A stretch of DNA of 8,992 nt from Allobrachymonas sp. (GCA_017996515.1 JAGOGU010000048.1:1-8992), one strand, 5' to 3'. Shown: positions 1-7,717, counted from the first letter of the stretch. Notes: generated from the sequence alone by a model not told the origin. Translations and numbers: made by a program.

Positions 1-1
1 T

Positions 2-1519
2 CAGGAAAACTCTCCAGATATTTCGCCAGCCCAAACCCAACGGTTGGCGGTGTTGAACAGGCAAACGTATTTGCAGAATCTGGGCAGCAGGAATTTGCTG
101 ATCAGCGAGCAATATTTTGCGCCCAGTGTCAAGCAGCTACTGGCTGATGCAACAGGTACCCACTTGCTTGCACTGCAAGCCGATGGCAAAACCATTGCAA
201 AAGTCAATGTTGAAACGGGCGCCAATCAGAAAAATTTCATCACTCTTGCTGAGGCGGCCGATTATTTTCGCGTTTTGGACAATGGGTTGCTCATGGCCGT
301 ATCGCCACAAAAAACCGTATCTTTCTACGATACGAAAACAGCCCAGTCTGTTGGCAAGCCTGTTCAAACACAGGCCCGCCGCATCATTTTTGACAAGGAT
401 AACGCCCGCTTTCTTGCGCGAACAGGCGATAACAGCTTCGCTATCTGGAATATTCGTGATGGCGCAGAAGTCATGCGCTACAACCAAGAGGGCTCGCTTG
501 GAAACTTCATCACGGATGACGGCTTCAAGTTTGTGCTGATGGCGGGCAAACAGGGCTGGAAGCTGACTGAACTGGCTGGCAAAAAAACGGTACTGGAAGG
601 CAAAGAAGACCTCACCAGTGGCATTTTTAGCCCCGATGGGCGTTGGTTGGCAGTAAGCAACAGTGCAGGGCAGGCAGATGTTTATGACCTTGCCAAGCAC
701 AAAAAACAATTCAGCGTGCCGACTGTTGCGGCGCCTATTTTGCGCTTCAGCCCAGACGGGCAGATTTTGCTGGCCTCTGAAAATGTCAAACGCATGCGCT
801 TGTGGCATACCGCGACGGGACAGCCTTATGGGCAGGTCATTCCTGTGTTCACAGACACAAAACTGCTGCAATTTTCAGTTGACAGCAGCAAGCTTTTCCT
901 GCAAGACAGCACGGATGCCAACTTGGCTCCTTCCATCAAAGTCATTGACACCGCCAGCGGCAATCTGATTTCTTTGCCATTTGCCGCAGGGCTGTACAAC
1001 AGCATGCAATTGCTTGATGCCGATAGCCGCATTGCCACAGTGCAGAAGCTGCCAGAGGGCTATCAGGCGCAAATCTGGCAGGTTCCGGGCGGGCAAAAAC
1101 TCAACCCTGAACAGTTGGCCACAGACCTGGAAACCTTTTATGGCCGCAAGTACGATGCGCAAACGGGCGCGATCAACAACTACGACGGCAAAAAGCAATT
1201 CTCTACCTGGTATTTTCAGGATATTTACACACGGCCCATTGCGCCCAACTCGCAAACAACCGTCATACAAGCGATTGAGCGCTTGCTGCCGGTAGAAAAC
1301 GACGACAACCTGCAATTGCTGTCTGCTTATTTCTACCATCCTCTGGCTCGTGCAGGGTTGGCCGAGTATTTCAGCCGCCAGCCGGGGGCTGGCGCACTGA
1401 GTGCCGAACTGATGCGGCTGACTCGCCTGCAACTGGCTGGCATCGGTGATGCCAAGCTGAAACAGCAGACGGAAGCGATGCTTGCACAAGCAGAACAGAC
1501 GAGCGGCAAATCTCACTAA
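2..1519 (+). CDS. WD40-like beta-propeller protein, 5' partial
   Basis: The reading frame is open to the left edge, so the true start lies outside the window; the TTG at 44 is only the first start-like codon. About 505 residues are visible. Propeller blades show as repeated FSPDG-type turns (nt 626–655 and 746–775) and strand ends such as FAIWNI (437–), FYDTKTA, VYDL (677–691), RLWHTATG (794–823), VIDTASG (935–961) and QIWQVPGG (1067–1093). I count roughly six or seven blades, most of them degenerate. From about nt 1110 to the stop the protein changes character to a helical domain containing HPLARAGLAEYF and a charged, Gln-rich tail; I do not recognise this domain. No signal peptide can be judged. 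WD40 propellers usually act as protein-interaction scaffolds, and in bacteria they often follow STAND-NTPase, caspase-like or kinase domains; such a domain could lie upstream, but this is inference. The gene ends 23 bp before the RyR membrane gene and is probably cotranscribed with it. Confidence 0.8.
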   Translation, partial: QENSPDISPAQTQRLAVLNRQTYLQNLGSRNLLISEQYFAPSVKQLLADATGTHLLALQADGKTIAKVNVETGANQKNFITLAEAADYFRVLDNGLLMAVSPQKTVSFYDTKTAQSVGKPVQTQARRIIFDKDNARFLARTGDNSFAIWNIRDGAEVMRYNQEGSLGNFITDDGFKFVLMAGKQGWKLTELAGKKTVLEGKEDLTSGIFSPDGRWLAVSNSAGQADVYDLAKHKKQFSVPTVAAPILRFSPDGQILLASENVKRMRLWHTATGQPYGQVIPVFTDTKLLQFSVDSSKLFLQDSTDANLAPSIKVIDTASGNLISLPFAAGLYNSMQLLDADSRIATVQKLPEGYQAQIWQVPGGQKLNPEQLATDLETFYGRKYDAQTGAINNYDGKKQFSTWYFQDIYTRPIAPNSQTTVIQAIERLLPVENDDNLQLLSAYFYHPLARAGLAEYFSRQPGAGALSAELMRLTRLQLAGIGDAKLKQQTEAMLAQAEQTSGKSH

Positions 1520-1542
1520 GGCATCACCACCTATACACGGCC

Positions 1543-3231
1543 ATGAAAATTTCTCCCAAAACCAAAAGCCTGTTTTGGATTGTGCTGGTTGTCAGCGTAC
1601 TGGTGCTGTCTTGGGTGGGGCTGTCTCAGCTGTATCCCGAAACGAGTACGTTGCGTTATCTGCCTGATCGCATCTTCCGTTTGATCAAAATCTTGATGGG
1701 CAATGATCCCGTCTCGCCCGCGGTAGAGCGGGCAGATATTCCTTTAGCGCTCATCATCGTGAAGGTGCTGGTGATCATCCTTTTGCTGCGCGCATTGTTC
1801 AAAATCGTCGAGAAGGTATTTTATGAGCAATACACGCATCTGCGCATTGCATACAAAAAAGGGCATCTGATTGTTGTGGGTGTTGGCAATAAAGGCAGCC
1901 GTATTTTGAAAGACTACCAGGCCCAAACAGGACGAACGGCTGTAGCCATTGAACAAAAGGCTGACCATAAAAACTTGCCGTCTTTGCGCCGTGATGGACA
2001 TGCGATCGTGACGGGTAGCGCAACAGATGAAGAAACCTTGCAAACAGCCGGTGCGTTAAAGGCGCGCACGGTGATTTGCTTGGGTGACGACAAGCAAACA
2101 GGGATTCAGGTAGCAGGCAAACTGATTGATCTATACGCCAAGAAAAAACCGGAAAATCTGCTGCAATGCTTTGTGCATTTGGAAGCTCCACGCTTGGTGG
2201 AAATTTTTGAACAGCACGGACATGCCCATATCCATGCGAGCGTGGATGTGCGTTTTTTCAATTTGCACAAAGTGATTGCGCGCCATTTTTTCCATCGTTT
2301 GCCCCAGATGCTGGAGAACAAACTCCAGCATCCTCGGGCAGAGGTGCGATTTTTGCTGTTTGGCTTTGATGCTGCCGCGCAGGCGTTGCTGATTCAGGCT
2401 ATGCGCGTGTTCCATCTGTTACCCGGTCAGAGTAGCCATTGGCATATTTTTGCGCGTGATATGGCTACCAAAGCAGCCCGTTTCCATGACCGTTATCCGC
2501 AAATTGGCCACATTGCGCCCTTGCAATTTTTTGAAGACCAAGGGTGCTACGCCCAAGTGATGCAGCCATATCTTGCGTCACAGCCAGTACATGGGCAAAT
2601 CATCGTTATTTGCGCCAGCGATGAGGAGTGCACCAACTTGCGGGCTGCGGCTGAACTGCTGAATGCTTCTGCACAACAAGACTTCCCGATATTCGTGCTC
2701 AATGCCGGTGGCAAAGCCATGGCCGGTTTGTTAAGCGGTCGCGCCAGCACCCGCTTGCATTTCTTTGGTGACTACGACGATTTCTGCAAGTATGAACTGA
2801 TTACAGGCGAGCGCCAGGATGATTGGGCACGCGCCATGCATAACGACTATCTGCGGCAGATCAGCGGATCCGCATCAGAAAGCAGTGCTTACCAAACCAG
2901 CTGGGATGATCTTTCAGAAGATGCCAAAGACGCCAACCGCGCCCAAGCAGACCACATCATCTACAAATTGCTGCTGACCCATAAACACGGCGTCGATCAA
3001 AAGCCGGCTGATCTGCGTTTCAGTACAGAGGAAATTGAGCAGTTGGCCATGGCCGAGCACGCACGCTGGGCTGCACACCGTTACCTGAATGGCTGGCAAT
3101 ATGGCGAGGTGCGTGATGACGCACGCAAACTGCATCCTTCGTTGGTCGGATGGGAGGATTTGGCAGAGGATGAAAAGCAAAAAGACCGCAACACAGTTTT
3201 GCGCTTGCCGCAGATATTGCATGCTGCGTAG
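1543..3231 (+). CDS. Two-TM membrane protein with tandem RCK/TrkA-N-like domains and C-terminal RyR domain
   Basis: A 562-residue protein of unknown function. Two hydrophobic helices lie at about residues 10–30 and 66–89. Between them is a roughly 35-residue segment with an amphipathic stretch (RIFRLIKILMG) but no TVGYG-type potassium filter. A Rossmann (TrkA-N/RCK) domain follows, with GVGNKG at 113–118 and an acidic residue, E137, at the end of the second strand, which is typical of NAD(H)/nucleotide binding. A second, degenerate Rossmann-like unit starts at about 268 (LLFGFDAAAQ). The C-terminus (about 496–560) fits the RyR domain: H506, W509-A, R513, GWQYG (517–521), HPSLV (531–535), W537-E-D-L and D548-R. 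A related WA…WDDL…NR segment at 428–472 looks like a degenerate first copy. Known: RCK domains gate channels or transporters on ligand binding. Inferred: a nucleotide-sensing membrane protein acting with the upstream WD40 protein. The ATG has no clear Shine-Dalgarno, consistent with coupling to the upstream gene 23 bp away. Confidence 0.88.
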   Translation: MKISPKTKSLFWIVLVVSVLVLSWVGLSQLYPETSTLRYLPDRIFRLIKILMGNDPVSPAVERADIPLALIIVKVLVIILLLRALFKIVEKVFYEQYTHLRIAYKKGHLIVVGVGNKGSRILKDYQAQTGRTAVAIEQKADHKNLPSLRRDGHAIVTGSATDEETLQTAGALKARTVICLGDDKQTGIQVAGKLIDLYAKKKPENLLQCFVHLEAPRLVEIFEQHGHAHIHASVDVRFFNLHKVIARHFFHRLPQMLENKLQHPRAEVRFLLFGFDAAAQALLIQAMRVFHLLPGQSSHWHIFARDMATKAARFHDRYPQIGHIAPLQFFEDQGCYAQVMQPYLASQPVHGQIIVICASDEECTNLRAAAELLNASAQQDFPIFVLNAGGKAMAGLLSGRASTRLHFFGDYDDFCKYELITGERQDDWARAMHNDYLRQISGSASESSAYQTSWDDLSEDAKDANRAQADHIIYKLLLTHKHGVDQKPADLRFSTEEIEQLAMAEHARWAAHRYLNGWQYGEVRDDARKLHPSLVGWEDLAEDEKQKDRNTVLRLPQILHAA

Positions 3232-3366
3232 GGCAGGCAGTGAGCGTGATGACCCGCACATGATGTTGCCAATGCAGCGGTTTTGGCTTTATGGATGATT
3301 TGGCAGCCGGTTTTTTGTGTATGCTGCTGCCATCGTAACTACGCACCCTGTGTGCTTTTTCCTGCC

Positions 3367-4242
3367 GTGAGTGACCCTTCGCCTTCCTCGTCCAACGTTC
3401 CGCCCGACAAGCGCAGCTTCGTTCGCAAGCTGATCGAATACCTCATTCCTGGCCCCGACTCGCAGGCCGAGCTGTACAACACCTTGTCGCAGGCCGAAGA
3501 GCGGCAGCTGATCGGATCAGACAGCCGCGCCATGCTGGAAGGGGTTATCCGCATCTCGGATATGGTGGCGGGTGATGCGATGGTGTCCGTGCCCCGCATG
3601 GACTCGATCGATATCAACTGGAGCTACGAGCAGATCCTCAAGGTCGTCATCAACACGGCGCATTCGCGCTTTCCGGTTTACGAAGACAAAAAAGACAATA
3701 TCATCGGCTTGTTGTTGGCCAAGGATTTGCTGAAGCTGCAACGCGCACCCGAACTGAGCCTGCGGGCGCTTTTGCGCCCGCCCATGTTTGTGCCCGAGAA
3801 CAAAAAGCTCAATGACCTGCTGCGTGAATTTCGTGCCAAGCGCAACCATCTGGCCATCGTGATTGATGAGTTTGGCCGCTTGGCCGGCCTGATCACCATC
3901 GAAGACATTCTGGAAGAAATCGTTGGCGAAATCGAAGACGAATTTGACGACGACGAGGAAGAGGGCGACATCTACAGCCTGGCCGACGGCAGCTTCCGCG
4001 TGAGCGGCGATACGCCCATCGAGCGCATCAACGAGCATTTCGAGGTAGAGATTCATCCCAGCGATACGGAAGATGAAGACAGCTTTGAAACCATTGGTGG
4101 CCTGATTGCCCACGAAATGGGCCACGTGCCCACACGCAACGAGTTCATCACTCTGGCAGGTTTGAACTTTGTAGTCATGCTCACCAAGGGTGGTGCTGTG
4201 CGTTGGTTCAAGGTCACGCCTGCCGCGCAGGCCGCATCGTGA
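3367..4242 (+). CDS. corC: CorC/YbeX-family CBS-domain protein
   Basis: A 291-residue protein of the HlyC/CorC (YbeX) family, cytosolic and historically linked to Mg2+/Co2+ efflux; its exact role is unsettled. The N-terminal region (PGPDSQAELYNTLSQAEE, about 28–45) is typical. Two CBS domains follow, at about 68–125 (SVPRMDSIDI, SRFPVYEDK, IIGLLLAKDLL) and 131–190 (LAIVIDEFGRLAGLITIEDILEEIVGEI, written here as its two family hallmarks FGRLAGLIT and EDILEEIVG). An acidic linker (DEFDDDEEEGD) leads to the CorC_HlyC transporter-associated domain at about 203–286. I chose the GTG at 3367 because it gives the MSDPSPS-like start and the normal length of about 290 residues. The open frame continues upstream to a TTG at 3283, but that would add a Cys-rich extension unlike the family. 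No strong Shine-Dalgarno is visible. The stop overlaps the lnt start. Confidence 0.93.
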   Translation: MSDPSPSSSNVPPDKRSFVRKLIEYLIPGPDSQAELYNTLSQAEERQLIGSDSRAMLEGVIRISDMVAGDAMVSVPRMDSIDINWSYEQILKVVINTAHSRFPVYEDKKDNIIGLLLAKDLLKLQRAPELSLRALLRPPMFVPENKKLNDLLREFRAKRNHLAIVIDEFGRLAGLITIEDILEEIVGEIEDEFDDDEEEGDIYSLADGSFRVSGDTPIERINEHFEVEIHPSDTEDEDSFETIGGLIAHEMGHVPTRNEFITLAGLNFVVMLTKGGAVRWFKVTPAAQAAS

Positions 4243-6023
4243 GTGCTGCTTTGCGGTTGGGGGGGCGGCTGCCAGCGGTGGTGCGGTATGCCTTACTGGC
4301 CTTGGCCGGTATGTTGCAGGCTTTTAGCATCGCCTGGCCGTGGGGGGAGAAAAACGCTTCCGGCACGTTGCAGATAGTGACCTTGGCAGCAGCCTTGTGG
4401 CTGATGACTGCTGATTCTCAAATAGCTGCATCAGGTGCCGATGCGGCGCCAGCATCAGCCCGGCAACGGTTTTGGCAAGGCTTCAGGCGCGGGTGGTGTT
4501 TTACCGCTGCCTGGTTGGCCGCCACATTCTGGTGGCTCTACGTTTCTTTGCATGTGTATGGCGGCTTGCCCGCCTGGCTGGCGGCGTTGGCCGTGTTGTT
4601 GCTGGCGGCGGCGCTGAGCCTGTATTACACCTTGGCGTGTGGCTTGTGGCTGCGTTTGCGGAAAAAGCAAGGGCAAGAGATAGGCGCAGTGCGGCAGGTG
4701 CTGCTTTTTGCTGCGCTATGGTTGCTGGCCGAGCTGTGCCGCGGGGTGTTATTCACGGGCTTTCCTTGGGGGGCGATTGGCTATGCCCATGTCGATGGCT
4801 GGCTGGCAGGTTACGCGCCGTGGTTGGGTGTGTATGGCATGTCGGCTTTGGCCGCAGGGGCGTCGGCTGTGGTGTGGCAATTGCTGCAGTCCGCCAAGCT
4901 ACTGTATCTGCGCGCGTCTGCCGGGCAGGGTGCAGGTGCTTCAGGCCGTTGTGTACCCTGGGGTGCGGTTGCCATGGCAGGCGTGTTTGCGGCAGTATTG
5001 CTCATGGGCGGCTGGCACAAGCAAACCTGGGGTGGCAAGCTGCAACCGTTGGCAACGGGTAATGGCCTGTCGGTGGCTTTGCTGCAAGGCAACATCCCGC
5101 AAGAAGAAAAATTCCAGCCCAATAGTGGCATGGAGCTGGCGCTGGACTGGTACGGTCAGCAGATGGTTGCGTCTCAGGCTGATTTGCTGGTGTTGCCCGA
5201 AACGGCTTTGCCCATGCTCCCACAGCAGTTACCTGATGGTTATTGGCAGGCGCTGCAACAGCGTTTTGCCCAAGGCGAGCAAACGGCACTGATTGGCACG
5301 CCAGCGGGCGATATGCAGGCGGGTTATGCCAATGCTGCAGTGGGCATGGCTGCGGGCGGCGTGCAAACCGTTGGCAATGGCGCAGCCAGTGGGGAAGCGG
5401 GGTTTGCCCAACAGGCCGATTTTTACTTACCGCCTGCGCAGCAGGCCGAATACCGTTATGCCAAGCACCATTTGGTGCCATTTGGTGAATTTATCCCCTG
5501 GGGCTTTCAGTGGTTTGTGAACATGCTGAACATGCCTTTGGGCAGCTTTCAGCGTGGGGCATTGATTCAGCCGCGTTTGCTGGTGCAAGGCGAACGCCTG
5601 CAACCCAATATCTGCTATGAAGATTTGTTTGGTGAAGAATTGGCCGCCAGTTTTGTCGATGCAGCCACAGCACCCACCATTCTCGTGAACATGAGCAATA
5701 TTGCCTGGTTTGGCGATACGGTCGCAATCGACCAGCACCGCAACATCAGCCGCATGCGTGCGATGGAGTTGGCGCGTCCCATGTTGCGCGCCACCAATAC
5801 CGGCGCTACCGCCGTGATTGATGCAACCGGACAGGTGGTGCAAGAACTGCCGCGCCTTACACGCGGCGTGCTGGAGGCAAGCGTCAAAGGCAATTACGCA
5901 CAACCTACTTTTTTTGCCTGGTGGGCGGCGCGTTGGGGGCTGTGGCCTTTATGGCTGTTGGGCTTGGCAAGCGCTGCTTGCGCGGTGTGGGCATGGCCTG
6001 GGCGTAAGCGCATCAAGGCTTGA
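4239..6023 (+). CDS. lnt: Apolipoprotein N-acyltransferase
   Basis: An inner-membrane enzyme that transfers an acyl chain from phospholipid to the N-terminal cysteine of diacylated lipoproteins, the last step of lipoprotein maturation. The start is the GTG at 4239, which overlaps the corC stop in a GTGA arrangement and implies translational coupling; starting at the TTG at 4203 would add 12 unlikely residues. This gives 594 residues. About six or seven TM helices occupy residues 13–258 and one more lies at about 566–586, flanking a periplasmic carbon-nitrogen hydrolase (nitrilase-fold) domain. The triad is visible: E321 in LPETALPM, K409 in AKHHLVPFGEF, and C459 in NICYEDLFGEE. These match E. 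coli E267, K335 and C387. The E-to-K interval is about 20 residues longer than in E. coli, owing to a Gly/Ala-rich loop around 358–398. The protein is longer than E. coli Lnt (512). The gene faces the ABC operon convergently. Confidence 0.96.
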   Translation: MSAALRLGGRLPAVVRYALLALAGMLQAFSIAWPWGEKNASGTLQIVTLAAALWLMTADSQIAASGADAAPASARQRFWQGFRRGWCFTAAWLAATFWWLYVSLHVYGGLPAWLAALAVLLLAAALSLYYTLACGLWLRLRKKQGQEIGAVRQVLLFAALWLLAELCRGVLFTGFPWGAIGYAHVDGWLAGYAPWLGVYGMSALAAGASAVVWQLLQSAKLLYLRASAGQGAGASGRCVPWGAVAMAGVFAAVLLMGGWHKQTWGGKLQPLATGNGLSVALLQGNIPQEEKFQPNSGMELALDWYGQQMVASQADLLVLPETALPMLPQQLPDGYWQALQQRFAQGEQTALIGTPAGDMQAGYANAAVGMAAGGVQTVGNGAASGEAGFAQQADFYLPPAQQAEYRYAKHHLVPFGEFIPWGFQWFVNMLNMPLGSFQRGALIQPRLLVQGERLQPNICYEDLFGEELAASFVDAATAPTILVNMSNIAWFGDTVAIDQHRNISRMRAMELARPMLRATNTGATAVIDATGQVVQELPRLTRGVLEASVKGNYAQPTFFAWWAARWGLWPLWLLGLASAACAVWAWPGRKRIKA

Positions 6024-6087
6024 TACAAACACTTGATTAAAGGGCGGGCATTATTCTCAAGCGTTTGACGCCTGTTTGGCGCCTGGA

Positions 6088-6110
6088 ATCTGCCGCTGTG
6101 TGTCGCAGAT
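6088..6110. terminator. Weak stem-loop between convergent lnt and ABC ATPase genes
   Basis: The 89-bp gap between the two convergent genes contains a perfect 6-bp inverted repeat, ATCTGC at 6088–6093 and GCAGAT at 6105–6110, with an 11-nt loop. On the plus strand it is followed by a T-rich ATTTATT. It could serve as a weak terminator for lnt, but the stem is short and the T run is interrupted. A further copy of GCAGAT at 6118–6123 lies inside the end of the ATPase gene. No stronger hairpin is visible in the gap. Confidence 0.22.
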
Positions 6111-6112
6111 AT

Positions 6113-6931
6113 TTATTGCAGATGCTGCAAAAAGGCTTTGGCACGCGGGTGCTGCGGGTTGGCAAAAAATTCTTTGGCTGGGCGGTCTTCCACAATCACG
6201 CCGTTATCCATGAACAGCACGCGGTGCGCCACTTCGCGGGCAAACGCCATTTCATGCGTCACCACCAGCATGGTGATGTGCTCTGCGGCCAGTTGGCGAA
6301 TGGTGCGCAACACTTCAACCGTCAGTTCGGGGTCCAGCGCGCTGGTGGGTTCGTCAAACAGCATGATGGCAGGTTGCATGGCCAAGGCGCGGGCAATGGC
6401 TACACGCTGTTTTTGGCCGCCAGATAGGCGGGCAGGGTAAGCGTCGCGCTTGTCGAACAGCCCCACTTTGCGCAGCAGTTCTTCGGCCTGGGGGATGATG
6501 GTGTCGCGTGCCAGCCCTTTGACGGTCATGGGCGCTTCGATCAAGTTGTCCAGCACGGTCATGTGCGGAAACAGGTTGAAATGCTGAAACACCATGCCGG
6601 TGTGCGAGCAGATATGGCGGATTTCGCGCTCTGACGGATATTGCGCCCGCCCGTGGGCATCGTTATGCACCAGATTGTGGATATCGACATCAATGCTGCC
6701 GCTGTCGATCGTTTCCAGATGGTTAATGCAGCGCAGCAGGGTGGATTTGCCCGAACCGGAAGAGCCGAGAATAGCTACCACTTCGCCTTTTTGCACTTGT
6801 AGCGTAATGCCACGCAGCACTTCGTGCTGGCCGAAACTTTTGCGCACGTCTTGCATGCGCAAGGCGGGCATGGTCTGATCAGCCACTGCGTTGGCAACGG
6901 CGTCGTTATGGTTATTTGTCTTGTTGCGCAT
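6113..6931 (-). CDS. Polar amino acid ABC transporter, ATP-binding subunit
   Basis: A 272-residue cytoplasmic ATPase of the HisP/GlnQ family that powers an amino acid importer. All nucleotide-binding motifs are intact: Walker A GSSGSGKST (56–64), Q-loop Q116 in MVFQHFNLFPH, signature LSGGQKQR (169–176), Walker B IMLFDEPTSALD (189–200) and the H-loop H226 in VVTHEM. The start at 6931 is supported by a GGAG Shine-Dalgarno 7 nt upstream. It gives about 20 extra N-terminal residues (Asn/Ala-rich) before the conserved domain; an internal ATG at residue 21 would give a more usual 252 residues but has weaker support. The gene overlaps the end of the permease by 20 bp, so the two are coupled. The long CSHTGMVFQHFNLFPHMTV block and EAPMTVKG resemble Gram-positive polar amino acid transporters as I remember them. 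The substrate cannot be set from the ATPase. Confidence 0.95.
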   Translation of the reverse strand: MRNKTNNHNDAVANAVADQTMPALRMQDVRKSFGQHEVLRGITLQVQKGEVVAILGSSGSGKSTLLRCINHLETIDSGSIDVDIHNLVHNDAHGRAQYPSEREIRHICSHTGMVFQHFNLFPHMTVLDNLIEAPMTVKGLARDTIIPQAEELLRKVGLFDKRDAYPARLSGGQKQRVAIARALAMQPAIMLFDEPTSALDPELTVEVLRTIRQLAAEHITMLVVTHEMAFAREVAHRVLFMDNGVIVEDRPAKEFFANPQHPRAKAFLQHLQ

Positions 6932-7565
6932 AGCGAAGCTCCAGGCGTTGGAACACCCAAGTCAGAACCAGTGTCATGATCAAATAAAAAGCGGCGGCCA
7001 CGATAAAGGGTGTCACGGTAAATTCGCGCTGCACGATATTGCGGGCGGCGCGCAGCAGATCATTCAGCGCCAGCACATAAATGAGCGAAGTGTCTTTGAC
7101 CAGGGTGATGGTTTCATTGCTCATGGGTGGCAGAATGTGCCGCACCATTTGCGGCAGCACAATGCGGCGCATGGTCTGCCCATAGCTCATACCCAAGGAT
7201 TTGGCTGCTTCATATTGGCCGCGATCTACGCTTTGAATGCCTGCCCGGAAAATTTCCGCAAAATAGGCGGCGTAATTCAGGGTAAAAGCGGCAATGGCCG
7301 ACGGAAAATCAGGCAACTTGATGCCTATCACCGGAACAAAAGGCAAAGCAAAATAAATGAACAGCAGTTGCAGCATCAATGGCGTGCCGCGCATCAGCCA
7401 GATGTAGCCATTGACCAGTTGGCGCAGAGCGCCCCATCGGGACACGCGCGCCAGCGCCAGCGCCAGCCCCAAGGGCAAAGACAGCAACAGGGTGATGACG
7501 AAGAGCTTGAGCGTTGTCTCTGCCCCACTGAGAATGGGGGGGAGCATGGTGAGCAGCTTGTCCAT
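6912..7565 (-). CDS. Polar amino acid ABC transporter, permease subunit
   Basis: A 217-residue inner-membrane permease of the HisM/GlnP family. Hydrophobic segments lie at about residues 16–40, 55–80, 88–105, 161–172 and 183–205. The EAA loop that docks to the ATPase is clear at about 119–139: EAAKSLGMSYGQTMRRIVLP, with its conserved G125. RGTPLMLQLLF (59–69) and the NETITLVKDTSLIYVL region (150–165, with its KDTSL core) are family hallmarks. Only one permease gene is present, so it probably forms a homodimer, as in cystine-type importers. The ATG at 7565 is the only reasonable start: the frame meets a TAA a dozen codons upstream, with no alternative start between. No Shine-Dalgarno is seen before it; the upstream stretch is pyrimidine-rich. 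It follows the substrate-binding gene after a 212-bp gap that contains a terminator. Confidence 0.95.
   Translation of the reverse strand: MDKLLTMLPPILSGAETTLKLFVITLLLSLPLGLALALARVSRWGALRQLVNGYIWLMRGTPLMLQLLFIYFALPFVPVIGIKLPDFPSAIAAFTLNYAAYFAEIFRAGIQSVDRGQYEAAKSLGMSYGQTMRRIVLPQMVRHILPPMSNETITLVKDTSLIYVLALNDLLRAARNIVQREFTVTPFIVAAAFYLIMTLVLTWVFQRLELRYAQQDK
6939..6942 (-). promoter_or_regulatory. Ribosome binding site of the ABC ATPase gene
   Basis: GGAG on the minus strand, 7 nt before the ATG at 6931. It lies inside the 3' end of the permease gene and decides the ATPase start. It is the only clear Shine-Dalgarno in the ABC cassette. Confidence 0.65.
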
Positions 7566-7607
7566 GCGAAAAAAATGGGAGGAGGGTGGAAAGAGGTTTT
7601 ATTGATG

Positions 7608-7635
7608 GCATGCGTTCTGGAATAAATCCGCATGC
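7608..7635. repeat. 7-bp inverted repeat in the permease leader
   Basis: GCATGCG at 7608–7614 and CGCATGC at 7629–7635 form a perfect inverted repeat with a 14-nt spacer, 43 bp upstream of the permease ATG. Each arm also contains the palindrome GCATGC. It could be a hairpin in the mRNA leader or a protein-binding site; the sequence alone does not distinguish these. Confidence 0.35.
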
Positions 7636-7705
7636 ACCGTGGCAAAAAATATCAGGGAAGATGGCAAAACACCTTCTGCATGAGGGAAGCAAAAATCTAT
7701 AGCCC

Positions 7706-7717
7706 GGTACGGGTACC
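7706..7717. repeat. Short GGTAC/GTACC inverted repeat
   Basis: GGTAC at 7706–7710 and GTACC at 7713–7717 are separated by two bases, just past the T run of the terminator on the minus strand. GGTAC also recurs in the terminator stem (7738–7742). Possibly part of a structured leader; it could equally be chance. Confidence 0.22.

Noticed and set aside
137..871. Long minus-strand open frame opposite the WD40 gene
   Set aside because: It is the antisense shadow of a clearly coding propeller sequence, with no family motifs or start signals of its own.
3268..3287. Possible terminator after the RyR gene (GCCAA/TTGGC)
   Set aside because: The stem is only 5 bp with a 10-nt loop and is followed by only three Ts.
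3283..3366. N-terminal extension of CorC from an upstream TTG
   Set aside because: The added residues are Cys/His/Trp-rich and unlike any CorC N-terminus; the GTG at 3367 gives the family's usual start and length.
6076..6088. GC-rich inverted repeat around GACGCC…GGCGCC in the lnt/ATPase gap
   Set aside because: Only four contiguous pairs form and no T run follows, so it is not a credible terminator.
6891..7625. Long plus-strand open frame opposite the permease
   Set aside because: His/Gln-rich translation with no recognisable domain; it is antisense to a permease whose EAA motif is unmistakable.
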